DNA of 10,406 nucleotides from 43-108 sp001915545 (GCA_902491215.1 CABUGV010000062.1:1-10406), one strand, 5' to 3'; positions 1-6,491 are shown, counted from the stretch's first letter. Notes: a model not told the origin generated them from the letters alone. Numbers and translations: made by a program.

Positions 1-189
1 GAACTCTCCAAGGAAAGGGCCACCCGTCTTGAAGGAAGCTTCGGCACCCAGAAGCAGCATTACTCGCTCTCAAGGATAAAGGCCAGGAACAGGAAGACGG
101 AAATCCTTTGGATCTTCTTCGGAATACATACGGCAAATGCCGTACTGATGATAGACAAGATCAGAAACCGATCGGATAAAGCGGCATGA
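1..189 (+). CDS. IS transposase, C-terminal fragment (cut by window edge)
   Basis: Reading frame 1 is open from the first base to a TGA at 187-189, giving 62 residues. It contains RLEGSFGTQKQHYSL followed by an Arg/Lys-rich stretch and then EILWIFFGIHTANA. An E-x-x-F-x-x-x-K pattern in this position is typical of the last catalytic glutamate (residue 11 here) of DDE transposases of the IS4/IS5/IS1182/ISNCY-like kind (DDE_Tnp_1 type). The hydrophobic stretch after it matches the usual C-terminal end of such proteins. The N-terminal part with the two catalytic aspartates lies outside the window, so I cannot say whether the whole transposase is intact. The assignment to a transposase is fairly sure; the exact IS family is not. 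Confidence 0.8.
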   Translation, partial: ELSKERATRLEGSFGTQKQHYSLSRIKARNRKTEILWIFFGIHTANAVLMIDKIRNRSDKAA

Positions 190-293
190 CATGAATTTAC
201 AGACAGGATCAGAAGAGGTCATCAGACTTCTTCCGAAACGTCATGTCCAACAGATAGGATTATATGAAAAAACACGGAAAATGGGCAATAATA

Positions 294-336
294 ATGGCAC
301 ATAAAGTGATTATACTCTATCGACTTTATATGCCAT
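294..336. repeat. Inverted repeat / hairpin in IS tail
   Basis: The arms at 294-307 (ATGGCACATAAAGT) and 323-336 (ACTTTATATGCCAT) pair over 14 positions with one mismatch around a 15-base loop. It lies downstream of the transposase stop. There is no T-run right after it, so it is not a textbook terminator. It may be a structural block near the IS end that limits read-through. Confidence 0.5.
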
Positions 337-472
337 ATTACTTTTTAGGGACATTTACTGAATATCCCTAATTATAATTTTGCATTCAGATAAAGTAATT
401 TTTTCAGAGTTAGTTTTTCATAGTATTGGCCGGTGCCCACTTCCATTGAGTTGTGAAAGTGTTTGCATTGGT

Positions 473-512
473 AAAAAAACAGCAGAGTGTGTGAACATCC
501 TGCTGTTTTTTT
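473..512. terminator. Bidirectional rho-independent terminator
   Basis: Arms AAAAAAACAGCAG (473-485) and CTGCTGTTTTTTT (500-512) pair perfectly around a 14-base loop. The stem is followed by T-runs in both directions, eight T on the + strand ending at 513. No gene that it would end is visible just upstream on the + strand, so it may be what is left of an older transcription unit, or may shield the region from IS-driven transcription. Confidence 0.75.
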
Positions 513-599
513 TGTGTGTCTGTATTTGCCGTTATTCAAGTATAGCCCATCGTAAAGTCTGTTACATTAATACATTCCTGTAGTACTGTGGAGATATTT

Positions 600-655
600 G
601 CGAGCGCCTGCAAATTTTTTTCCGTGTCCTCGAAAATTTTTCTCTGAGCGCTCGC
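600..655. repeat. GC-armed inverted repeat with two A/T-core copies
   Basis: Perfect 8-bp arms GCGAGCGC (600-607) and GCGCTCGC (648-655) enclose two diverged copies of a roughly 22-base unit (611-632 and 632-654). Each copy has an AAAT/T-run core followed by a GC-richer tail ending in CTCG. The right copy also carries the palindrome GAGCGCTC (646-653). This layout looks like an intergenic repeat element rather than coding DNA. Function is unknown. Confidence 0.45.
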
Positions 656-689
656 GCTGGCAGACAATGTTGCTGTTTTTATATCTCTT

Positions 690-721
690 GTTTGCAAAAT
701 ATATGCAAAATATATGCAAAC
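690..721. repeat. 11-bp tandem repeat inside an inverted repeat
   Basis: GCAAAATATAT occurs twice head to tail (694-704 and 705-715), followed by a partial third copy GCAAA (716-720). The outer bases GTTTGC (690-695) and GCAAAC (716-721) are exact inverted repeats of each other, so the block is both iterated and roughly symmetric. It could be a protein-binding site or a slippage-prone repeat. No neighbouring gene start lies close enough to assign it to a promoter. Confidence 0.55.
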
Positions 722-804
722 GGCGAAGTTTTTAAGAAAAAAGCCTTCAATCAGCTTTGGGTATGCATTGTTTTTTGAATGTAATCAATCTTGCTTTAAT
801 ACGA

Positions 805-839
805 AAAGGGGGCATGCTCCGAACGAGCATGCCCCCTTT
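805..839 (-). terminator. Terminator of hsp20
   Basis: A perfect 15-bp stem (AAAGGGGGCATGCTC at 805-819, complement at 825-839) has a 5-base loop. Read on the minus strand it lies about 35 bases after the hsp20 stop codon and ends in TTTT. It is the strongest hairpin in the window and a good rho-independent terminator candidate for the minus-strand gene. Confidence 0.85.
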
Positions 840-874
840 GACATAAGAGAAACTAATAGTGCTATGAAACATCA

Positions 875-1318
875 TTACATGATGTTGATCTGTCTTGAAG
901 TCTTTGGCTCTTCCTTTATGACAATCTTAGGAAGATCGATTGTAAGAACTCCGTTCTCAACTTTTGCGTTGATCATCTCCTTGTCTACGTCCTCTGGCAA
1001 AATCAGCGTCTGCTGGAACTTTGTATAAGAGAATTCACGACGCAGGTATCTGCAGTTGCATTTCTCTTCTTCCTTGTTGCCGGTTTCGCTTGATGTCTTC
1101 TTTTCCATCTTGATGACAAGGTCGTTGTTCTCGTTTATCTGAATGTCGAAGTCTTCCTTGCACATTCCTGGAGCCGCAACTTCAACTGTATATTTCTTTT
1201 CGTCTTCGATGACATTGATTGCAGGAGCTGTAGCTTTAGCTTTTGGCATCCACTCTGTGTCAAAGAAATCATTGAAAATGTCAGGTATCCAACCGTTGTT
1301 TTTTCTAGTAGGCATCAT
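875..1318 (-). CDS. Small heat shock protein, Hsp20/alpha-crystallin family
   Basis: The product is a cytosolic ATP-independent holdase chaperone that binds unfolding proteins until Hsp70-type systems refold them (known for the family). The protein is 147 residues from the chosen start. A short N-terminal arm with aromatic residues (IFNDFFD, 14-20) precedes the alpha-crystallin domain at about 33-133. This includes the hallmark A-x(3)-NGVLTIDLPK stretch (118-131). The C-terminal tail ends in INI (144-146), the I-x-I/V motif used for oligomer assembly. I chose the ATG at 1318 rather than the ATG at 1333 because GGAGG at 1331-1327 then sits 8 bases upstream as a ribosome binding site and the protein starts MMPTRKN. 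A short CNC motif at 87-89 is present in the loop region. The gene is followed by a strong terminator. No clear promoter was found in the roughly 220-base gap upstream. Confidence 0.93.
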   Translation of the reverse strand: MMPTRKNNGWIPDIFNDFFDTEWMPKAKATAPAINVIEDEKKYTVEVAAPGMCKEDFDIQINENNDLVIKMEKKTSSETGNKEEEKCNCRYLRREFSYTKFQQTLILPEDVDKEMINAKVENGVLTIDLPKIVIKEEPKTSRQINIM

Positions 1319-1326
1319 AATTATTT

Positions 1327-1331
1327 CCTCC
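1327..1331 (-). promoter_or_regulatory. Ribosome binding site deciding the hsp20 start
   Basis: GGAGG on the minus strand lies 8 bases before the ATG at 1318. It overlaps the upstream in-frame ATG at 1333, which argues that the upstream ATG is not the start. Strong Shine-Dalgarno sites are uncommon in Bacteroidales, so this one suggests high expression. Confidence 0.65.
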
Positions 1332-1539
1332 ATTTAAAATTGTTTTCTAATCATTGTTTGTGAATGCGGTTTATGTTTTATGAGCCCGAAGTTCTGCTGT
1401 CGGATGCTCTATTTAGCTTTCCGCGTTCACTATAGATAATGCAATAGTCGTGCCAATGGTAAAAGGAGGATATGTGTGTCTGATTTGCGGACATAATGTC
1501 TGAGAATGAGACGTTTAATGCCATTCTGTCCTGAGTCGG

Positions 1540-2007
1540 CTATTTCGCTCCTACTTTGAAGACTATTCTGAACGTTCCGTCGTTCCAGCTTGTGCTCGTA
1601 ATCTTGAATGATATTATTTCTGAAGTAGATTTTACATGGGCTCCGATGCAGGTACAAGCGTCGTAGTCGCCGATTCTTACTATTCTTACTGTGTCGCTTG
1701 CGTTCTCCGGCAGTCTGTCCAGCTTGATGCCTTCAGGCACATTCTCCTGCGTGACGAATTCATAAGTTACCGGCAGGTCCTGTGCAATGAGTTCGTTTAT
1801 CTTGTTTTCTATTTCTGCAATCTGTTCCTGGGTTGGACAGTTCTGCAGTTCATAGTTTATTTTGCTTTTCTTTCGTTCGATGTGTGCATTTCTCGATCTT
1901 TCGCATCCGAACATTCTTACCATTGTCTGATTGAGCAGATGTTCTGCTGTGTGCATTGGAGGAAATTCCTGTTTGTTGTGTTCGTTGAGTTCAGCAGTCA
2001 TATTCAT
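1540..2007 (-). CDS. AlaX-type tRNA-editing protein (short form)
   Basis: This is a probable trans-editing hydrolase that removes wrongly attached amino acids (classically Ser or Gly) from tRNA-Ala. It corresponds to the free-standing editing domain related to AlaRS and ThrRS (tRNA_SAD fold). Of its 155 residues, the signature zinc-site residues are all visible: H-T-A-E-H at 19-23 (HxxxH) and C-I-G-A-H at 120-124 (CxxxH). There is no aminoacylation domain, and the length fits the small AlaX class. The start at 2007 is the first ATG; a second in-frame ATG two codons later (2001) is equally possible, and neither has a clear ribosome site. The gene follows lemA after a hairpin-containing gap and precedes hsp20. 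Substrate specificity cannot be read from the sequence. Confidence 0.85.
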   Translation of the reverse strand: MNMTAELNEHNKQEFPPMHTAEHLLNQTMVRMFGCERSRNAHIERKKSKINYELQNCPTQEQIAEIENKINELIAQDLPVTYEFVTQENVPEGIKLDRLPENASDTVRIVRIGDYDACTCIGAHVKSTSEIISFKITSTSWNDGTFRIVFKVGAK

Positions 2008-2031
2008 CGTCTTGGGTTTGTGTAAAATTTA

Positions 2032-2069
2032 GGGCAGGCCCTTGTTTGCGTGTCTGCAAAGGTCTGCCC
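2032..2069. terminator. Hairpin between lemA and alaX
   Basis: Outer arms GGGCAGGCC (2032-2040) and GGTCTGCCC (2061-2069) pair with a single non-Watson-Crick position. An inner stem TTTGC/GCAAA (2045-2049, 2056-2060) extends it, leaving a 4-base bulge. On the minus strand it lies about 30 bases after the lemA stop and is followed by TAAATTTTAC, a weak T-rich tail. It is probably a terminator or attenuating hairpin, and alaX may therefore be transcribed partly on its own. Confidence 0.55.
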
Positions 2070-2100
2070 GTTTTATAGGTTTAAGATTTTTGATTATTTA

Positions 2101-2691
2101 TCAGAAGTTTACTTCCGGTGCTTTTTCTGCTCCTGCTTCAGCTTTGAATTCAGTTTTTGTTTCAAATCCAAACATGGAAGCGATGATGTTTGCAGGGAAG
2201 CGGCGTACACTCACGTTGTATGTCTGTACGGCCTCATTGTACATCTTGCGTGCTTCGTTGATTCTGTTTTCGGTACCCTCAAGCTGTGCCTGAAGTTCAC
2301 TGAAGTTTTCGCTGGCCTTCAGTTCCGGATAGTTTTCAGATATGGCAATGAGTCTGCTGAGTGCACTTGTAATGGCGCCCTGTGCCTGCTGGTATTTTCT
2401 GATGTTTTCTTCAGTCAGGTTGTTTGCGTCTACTGTTATCTGTGTTGCCTGTGCACGTGCGTTGGTTACTTCCTGCAGTGTGCTCTTCTCGTGTGTTGCA
2501 TATCCCTTTACAGTATTGACCAGATTTGGTATGAGGTCTGATCTTCTCTGATAAGTTGTTTCAACATTTCCCCAGGCTTTTTTTACAGCCTCTTCCTTGC
2601 TTATGAAACCGTTGTATGCAGAAATACTGCTCAACACGATTATAAGTATTACTGCAGCAATTGAGATAAGTGTGATTTTTGATTTGCTCAT
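2101..2691 (-). CDS. lemA: LemA family protein
   Basis: The product is a membrane-anchored coiled helical protein of the LemA family (196 residues, the usual length); the biochemical role of the family is not established. A single N-terminal membrane segment at about 6-24 (ITLISIAAVILIIVLSSIS) is followed by the conserved LemA core. The core contains the YQRRSDLIPNLVNTVKGY stretch (47-64) and, near the end, ENRINEARKMYNEAVQTYN (141-159). The body is expected to lie outside the cytoplasmic membrane. It sits 94 bases downstream of the TPM-domain gene in the same direction. lemA beside a TPM-domain gene is a pairing seen widely in bacteria and suggests a shared envelope role. No separate promoter matching the Bacteroidales consensus is seen in the gap, so the two genes are probably cotranscribed. 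Confidence 0.93.
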   Translation of the reverse strand: MSKSKITLISIAAVILIIVLSSISAYNGFISKEEAVKKAWGNVETTYQRRSDLIPNLVNTVKGYATHEKSTLQEVTNARAQATQITVDANNLTEENIRKYQQAQGAITSALSRLIAISENYPELKASENFSELQAQLEGTENRINEARKMYNEAVQTYNVSVRRFPANIIASMFGFETKTEFKAEAGAEKAPEVNF

Positions 2692-2785
2692 ATTAATATT
2701 CAGTCTTTTGGTTAATAATCTTTTGGGTCAGTATGAAGTCTTATATGTTTTGTCGCGAACTGTGACAATTTTGTTTTTGCTTTTT

Positions 2786-3736
2786 TCAGAATCGTCCGCC
2801 GGCACCGCCTCCTCCGAAGCTTCCACCACCGAAACTGCCTCCGCCACCGCCGAATCCTCCGTGGCGTCCGAGACCTCCCATGAAAATGCCTCCGGCAAAA
2901 GGACCGCCTATTCCGTCGTCAGAGTCGTCTATTTCATCCTTCACATGAGTCTTACCGCAGTTTGGACATACATACGTGGTGCGTGAGTGAGTAAAACCTT
3001 CCCTGTCGATGAAGTTGTCAGTTTTTACAGCTCTGATTCTGCCTTTTTTGCAGTATGGGCAACGTGTGCGCATTTGGTTGGATTTGTATGCTATGACTGA
3101 TATGAAGATCATGAAAAGGAGTATTATGATCATTACGGTGGTGAATGAAAGTTCACCCTCATCTGCCGATCGGGTATATTCCTTTACAAGTGTAGAATCG
3201 CCTTCGAGTATTCCTGCTATTGTGACAACTCCGTTTACCATTGCCTGATCCCAGTTGCCTTCTTTAAGGTATGGCACCATCTGTCTGTTTTCAACTCTTT
3301 TGCAGATGGCGTCAGGCAGGAACTTTTCGAGACCTTCGCCCGTTACTATATAATATGTGCGGTCTTCCGACGCAAGCACTATTACAATTCCCGTATTTGC
3401 TTTTGTTCCTACTCCGTATTTTCTTCCGAGTCCGATGGCAAAAGAATATGCATCGCCTCCTTCGATTCTTTTGACAACGGCAACAATGCTCTGCACTCCC
3501 TTTTTCTGTTCAAGGCTGTAGAGCGTGCTGTCGATTATGTCGACAGCCCTTTGACTAAGTACACCGTCAGGATTGCTGACATATTTTGTTCTGTCCTGCA
3601 GATACATTACAGGAAGGTTGTCAGGATTGTAATCAATGGAATAGGATGGTACGCTTATTGAAACAAGCATGATTATGATTGCCGTAATTCTCATAATCCT
3701 GCCTTTAATGATGTTGTATGTCTCTTTGTATTTCAT
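2786..3736 (-). CDS. TPM-domain membrane protein with zinc-ribbon and Gly-rich tail
   Basis: 316 residues. An N-terminal signal segment (about 15-33) is followed by a TPM/Psb32-type domain at roughly 49-178. Next come a transmembrane helix at about 198-217, two CxxC pairs (C226/C229 and C257/C260) that form a probable zinc ribbon, and a tail rich in glycine from about 275 to the end. If the signal is cleaved, the TPM domain lies in the periplasm and the zinc ribbon and Gly tail in the cytoplasm. TPM domains are linked to phosphatase-like activity and photosystem repair in other organisms; the function here is unknown. The start is uncertain. ATG at 3736 gives a 14-residue basic extension, while ATG at 3694 (MRITAIIIML) gives a compact signal peptide. 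A strong consensus promoter lies upstream and lemA follows. Confidence 0.85.
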   Translation of the reverse strand: MKYKETYNIIKGRIMRITAIIIMLVSISVPSYSIDYNPDNLPVMYLQDRTKYVSNPDGVLSQRAVDIIDSTLYSLEQKKGVQSIVAVVKRIEGGDAYSFAIGLGRKYGVGTKANTGIVIVLASEDRTYYIVTGEGLEKFLPDAICKRVENRQMVPYLKEGNWDQAMVNGVVTIAGILEGDSTLVKEYTRSADEGELSFTTVMIIILLFMIFISVIAYKSNQMRTRCPYCKKGRIRAVKTDNFIDREGFTHSRTTYVCPNCGKTHVKDEIDDSDDGIGGPFAGGIFMGGLGRHGGFGGGGGSFGGGSFGGGGAGGRF

Positions 3737-3795
3737 AATGCCTATATCACATGTATGCCTGCAATGTGCATTTCATGTTTGGTATAACGATGTGG

Positions 3796-3826
3796 CAAAT
3801 GTATTATAAATAATTCTAGATGCAAA
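3796..3826 (-). promoter_or_regulatory. Promoter of the TPM-lemA unit
   Basis: On the minus strand, TTTG (3826-3823) is followed after exactly 19 bases by TACATTTG (3803-3796). This matches the known Bacteroidales primary-sigma consensus (TTTG, 19-21 bases, TAnnTTTG) at every fixed position. The predicted transcript start is about 3790, giving a leader of about 55 bases to the ATG at 3736. The site sits in the 100-base gap after the alpha/beta hydrolase stop, so the TPM gene begins a new transcription unit. Confidence 0.75.
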
Positions 3827-3836
3827 TTTTTGAATC

Positions 3837-4868
3837 TTAATAAATGTACATGCTTAGAAAATCTCTTACAGTTTCAGTATATTCTTTTCTTTTGTCGTGA
3901 TATGATCTGGCATGCATGACGCCCGGAAGCACCCATATTTCCTTGTTTCTTGGTTTGGCTTGGTACAGTCTGTACACCATTTCTGTCGGTACAAAAGTAT
4001 CAGCTCCTCCATGTATGAAAAGCATGGGAGTGTCGCACTTTTTTATCTGCTCAATGGCTGAAGCTTCCTTGAATCCCCAGTCGTATTCCAATTGACAGAA
4101 CAGGTCGGCTATATATAGGAAAGGCATGTCAGGTAGACCGTAGTCCTGGTTTATTTCGTGTTTAAGTTCATCCCAGACGCTTGTGTATCCGCAGTCTTCC
4201 ACGTATGCCTTGACATAAGGCGGCTGTTTCTCGCCGGCTACCATCATGGTAGCAGCACCTCCTAAGGATATTCCATGTACGACCATTTTGGTATTTCCTC
4301 CAAAAATGCTGTCGGCAATGTTCATCCATCTCATGACGTCTAGTCTGTCGTTCCATCCCATTTGTATGTGAGTTCCTTCGCTTTTGCCTGAGTTGCGAAG
4401 GTCAGGCAACAAGATGTTGTATCCTAAATCATGGTTGTATAGATATCCTATATGCAGCATTCTGACAGCATTGTCTGTATATCCATGTACTATTACTGCA
4501 GTTTTCTTTGTCTTTCTTGGAGCTTTTGCATATAATGCATGCAGGCGTGTTCCGTCTGCTGCGTAGATAGTGGTGTCTTTCAGAGCATTATTTATCTTTA
4601 AGCTGTCAGTCCATCTTTTTAGAAAGGGGTATTCGCTGAACATGTACGTGTACGAACCGTCTATATCCTTGCCGCTGTGAGCCGGATTGACTGTTATTTT
4701 AAGAAGCATATAGCTTACAGCCGCAACCAGAATAGCGGTTACGGCAATGGCTGTAAGAACGATGCGTCTGACGATAGAGTATACGCCAATTCTTTTTCTC
4801 GTTCTGTTTCCGGATGTTTTCCGTTTAGAAGTATTTCTTTTGGTTGTTTTGGTAGTTTTCTTTGCCAC
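3837..4868 (-). CDS. Membrane-anchored alpha/beta hydrolase
   Basis: 343 residues. The first 26 are dominated by Lys, Arg, Thr and Ser, followed by one membrane helix (about 34-57) and then an alpha/beta hydrolase fold. The likely catalytic triad is Ser201 in the nucleophile elbow G-I-S-L-G (199-203), Asp290 in HGGADTFVP, and His319 in GVMHARSY. HGY at 128-130 fits the oxyanion hole, and DLRNSGKSEG (156-165) is the usual post-strand-4 loop. The positive-inside rule puts the basic tail in the cytoplasm and the hydrolase domain outside. The substrate is unknown: esterase, lipase or peptidase are all possible in this fold. It starts 14 bases after the aroE stop, so it is almost certainly in the aroE operon. 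Its position there does not by itself imply a metabolic link. Confidence 0.88.
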   Translation of the reverse strand: MAKKTTKTTKRNTSKRKTSGNRTRKRIGVYSIVRRIVLTAIAVTAILVAAVSYMLLKITVNPAHSGKDIDGSYTYMFSEYPFLKRWTDSLKINNALKDTTIYAADGTRLHALYAKAPRKTKKTAVIVHGYTDNAVRMLHIGYLYNHDLGYNILLPDLRNSGKSEGTHIQMGWNDRLDVMRWMNIADSIFGGNTKMVVHGISLGGAATMMVAGEKQPPYVKAYVEDCGYTSVWDELKHEINQDYGLPDMPFLYIADLFCQLEYDWGFKEASAIEQIKKCDTPMLFIHGGADTFVPTEMVYRLYQAKPRNKEIWVLPGVMHARSYHDKRKEYTETVRDFLSMYIY

Positions 4869-4882
4869 GTCGGTCCTTTAGT

Positions 4883-5629
4883 TCATTCATTCCAGAAATC
4901 CCATGAAGCGTATGCTTGAAGCAGAAGCATCTCTAATCCGTTCTTTACTTCTGCACCGTGTTCTGCTCCATTTTTCATGAATAGAGTCTCATCTGGATTA
5001 TATATAAGATCGTAGAGAAGATTGTCTGCAGTCATTGCTTCGTAAGGCAGTTCTGGACATTCTTCTGTTTTTGGATACATTCCGCAAGGAGTACAGTTGA
5101 CTATTATCTCATATTCGTTGATTAGGTCTGGAGTAACGTCCTTGTATGTAATTACACCTTTTCTGCTTGTTCTCGAAACATACAACGTTTCTATACCAAG
5201 ATTGTTTTCAAGACCGTATTTGACTGCTTTCGATGCTCCTCCTGTACCCAATATCAGTGCTTTTCTGTGATGTGTTTTCAGAAGCGGTTCAATAGATTTG
5301 ACAAAACCTATGACATCAGAATTGTATCCTTTAAGTTTTGTCTTGCCGTTGTGCTCACGAAATACTCGTACAACATTTACAGCTCCGATTTCTTTCGCTT
5401 CTTTGCTGATGTCGTCCAGATATCCGATGACTTGCTGTTTGTATGGTATTGTCACATTCAGTCCCTTGAGGTTGCCGTTGGCTGCAACTATGTCGGGAAA
5501 GTTCTCTATTGAAGGTATTTCGAAATTGACATATTCTGCATCTATTCCTTCATCTTTGAATTTGTCGTTGAAGAAATCCTTGGAGAAAGAATGTCCGAGC
5601 GGATAGCCAATCAAACCATATCTGTCCAT
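4883..5629 (-). CDS. aroE: Shikimate dehydrogenase
   Basis: The enzyme reduces 3-dehydroshikimate to shikimate with NADPH in the cytosol, the fourth step of the chorismate pathway. The 248 residues show the shikimate-binding S-F-S (14-16) in LGHSFSKDFF, and the catalytic Lys64 in NVTIPYK. Also visible are Asn85 in GAVNVV, Asp105 in GYNSD, the nucleotide-binding loop GTGGAS (128-133), SRTS after the next strand, NCTPCGMYP, and a conserved Gln238 near the C terminus. The length is slightly short of the 270-residue E. coli enzyme, as usual in Bacteroidales. It lies 84 bases after ubiE and 14 before the hydrolase gene in the same direction. Chorismate made through this step feeds menaquinone, whose last methylation is carried out by the upstream gene. 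Confidence 0.95.
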   Translation of the reverse strand: MDRYGLIGYPLGHSFSKDFFNDKFKDEGIDAEYVNFEIPSIENFPDIVAANGNLKGLNVTIPYKQQVIGYLDDISKEAKEIGAVNVVRVFREHNGKTKLKGYNSDVIGFVKSIEPLLKTHHRKALILGTGGASKAVKYGLENNLGIETLYVSRTSRKGVITYKDVTPDLINEYEIIVNCTPCGMYPKTEECPELPYEAMTADNLLYDLIYNPDETLFMKNGAEHGAEVKNGLEMLLLQAYASWDFWNE

Positions 5630-5713
5630 ATTGCACTTTAAACTATTGATTGTTTATAATTGTCCGATTTTTTCATGAATGCATTTCAGGTGCTGTTTTT
5701 ACGAACGATGCTT

Positions 5714-6457
5714 TTACTTCCGTCCTATGTACATCATGCACATTCCGAATGCAAGTCTTTTATACTCCACATTGTGGAATCCTGCCTTTTCGAATATTGT
5801 TTTCATATCTTCCCCCTGTGGTACAGCGTCCATTGTTTTGGGCAGGTATGAATATGCGTATCCGTCGTGTGATATCAGTTTTCCGATGAAAGGCATAACT
5901 GCTTTTTCGTATATATGGAACAATTGTTTCATCGGAAAAGACTCTGGTCTGCACAGATCTATTATTGCCGCAAAGCCTTTAGGGGCGAGCACTCTGTGCA
6001 TTTCTTTTAGGCATCTGTCAAGATTTTCAAAGTTTCTGAGGGCAAATGCCGATATGACAGCATCAAACTCTTCATCTTTGAACGACAAGTCAGCGCAATC
6101 TTCATATTTAAATTCTATTCTTTCTCCCAGGTTTTCACTCTCGGCTTTCTGTTCGCCGATTTTCATCATTCCCTCGGATATGTCACAACCTATTATTACG
6201 TCAGGATTGAGTTCCTTGCATGCCGATATGGCCAGGTCGCCGGTGCCTGTCGCTATATCCAATATCCGTTTGGGCGCAATCTTCTCTTTCTTCAGTCTGT
6301 TTATAAGAGTTCTTCTCCAGATTTTGTCAATGCCGAAAGATAGCGTGCCGTTGAGGGTATCGTAGGAATGGGCAATGTTGTCAAACATTCTTTTTACCTG
6401 TTCCCTTTTCGTTGAATCGTCCTTATATGGTTTGATGCTTTCTTGTGCGTATGCCAT
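5714..6457 (-). CDS. menG: Demethylmenaquinone methyltransferase (UbiE/MenG)
   Basis: The enzyme uses S-adenosylmethionine to methylate demethylmenaquinone to menaquinone, the respiratory quinone of anaerobic Bacteroidales. The 247 residues contain the UbiE-family signature beginning YDTLNGTLSFGIDKIWRR (32-49). The SAM-binding motif I LDIATGTGD (66-74) follows, then the acidic DIS (92-94) after strand 2. Near 130-150 are FALRNFENLD and the second signature around HRVLAPKGF. As Bacteroidales make menaquinone and not ubiquinone, menG is the better name. It is preceded by a hairpin in the 151-base gap after purC and followed by aroE. No consensus promoter was found in that gap. Confidence 0.94.
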   Translation of the reverse strand: MAYAQESIKPYKDDSTKREQVKRMFDNIAHSYDTLNGTLSFGIDKIWRRTLINRLKKEKIAPKRILDIATGTGDLAISACKELNPDVIIGCDISEGMMKIGEQKAESENLGERIEFKYEDCADLSFKDEEFDAVISAFALRNFENLDRCLKEMHRVLAPKGFAAIIDLCRPESFPMKQLFHIYEKAVMPFIGKLISHDGYAYSYLPKTMDAVPQGEDMKTIFEKAGFHNVEYKRLAFGMCMMYIGRK

Positions 6458-6491
6458 TGTTTTAATGCGTCATCTTTTTTGATGAAATTGT

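Larger units (their letters stand above)
1..371 (+). mobile_element. Right end of an insertion sequence (partial)
   Basis: The transposase fragment is followed by about 180 non-coding bases and then an inverted-repeat pair, TTAGGGA at 345-351 and TCCCTAA at 365-371. Read from the outside inward on the minus strand, the sequence from 371 begins TTAGGGATATTCAGT. This resembles the sequence at 10352, at the other edge of the window. I therefore infer that the outer edge of the element is near 368-371. The left end is not in the window, so neither the terminal repeat nor a target duplication can be confirmed directly. Confidence 0.5.
372..874. other. Gene-poor intergenic region (about 500 bases)
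   Basis: No convincing coding region is visible on either strand. The open frames present (for example 380-583 from a TTG, and 714-1028) run through hairpins or antisense to hsp20 and have no recognisable protein features. The region holds a bidirectional terminator (473-512), a GC-armed inverted repeat (600-655), a short tandem repeat (690-721) and the hsp20 terminator (805-839). The stretch between the IS edge and 472 could be a remnant of whatever the IS landed in, but I recognise nothing in it. Confidence 0.6.

Noticed and set aside
264..371. 35-residue open frame ending at the inferred IS edge
   Set aside because: It is very short, covers two inverted repeats, and is best explained as the non-coding tail of the IS.
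380..583. 67-residue open frame on the + strand beginning with TTG
   Set aside because: It runs straight through the bidirectional terminator at 473-512, has no recognisable domain and no ribosome site.
372..860. CRISPR array or tRNA in the left intergenic region
   Set aside because: The repeats are only two and a half copies of 11 bp without spacers, and no cloverleaf-like set of stems is visible.
714..1028. 104-residue + strand open frame
   Set aside because: It crosses the hsp20 terminator and lies antisense to hsp20, whose protein is clearly recognisable.
1334..1460. Possible hsp20 promoter (TTG, 19 bases, TATAGTGA)
   Set aside because: The downstream element departs from TAnnTTTG at several fixed positions, so it was not called.
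1636..2025. 129-residue + strand open frame opposite alaX
   Set aside because: It is the antisense shadow of alaX, which carries intact zinc-site motifs.
2597..2986. 129-residue + strand frame rich in Ser, Thr, Ala and Glu
   Set aside because: Its low-complexity composition is the antisense of the Gly-rich tail of the TPM protein.
5679..6365. 228-residue + strand open frame
   Set aside because: It is antisense to ubiE/menG, which has complete SAM-binding and family signatures.
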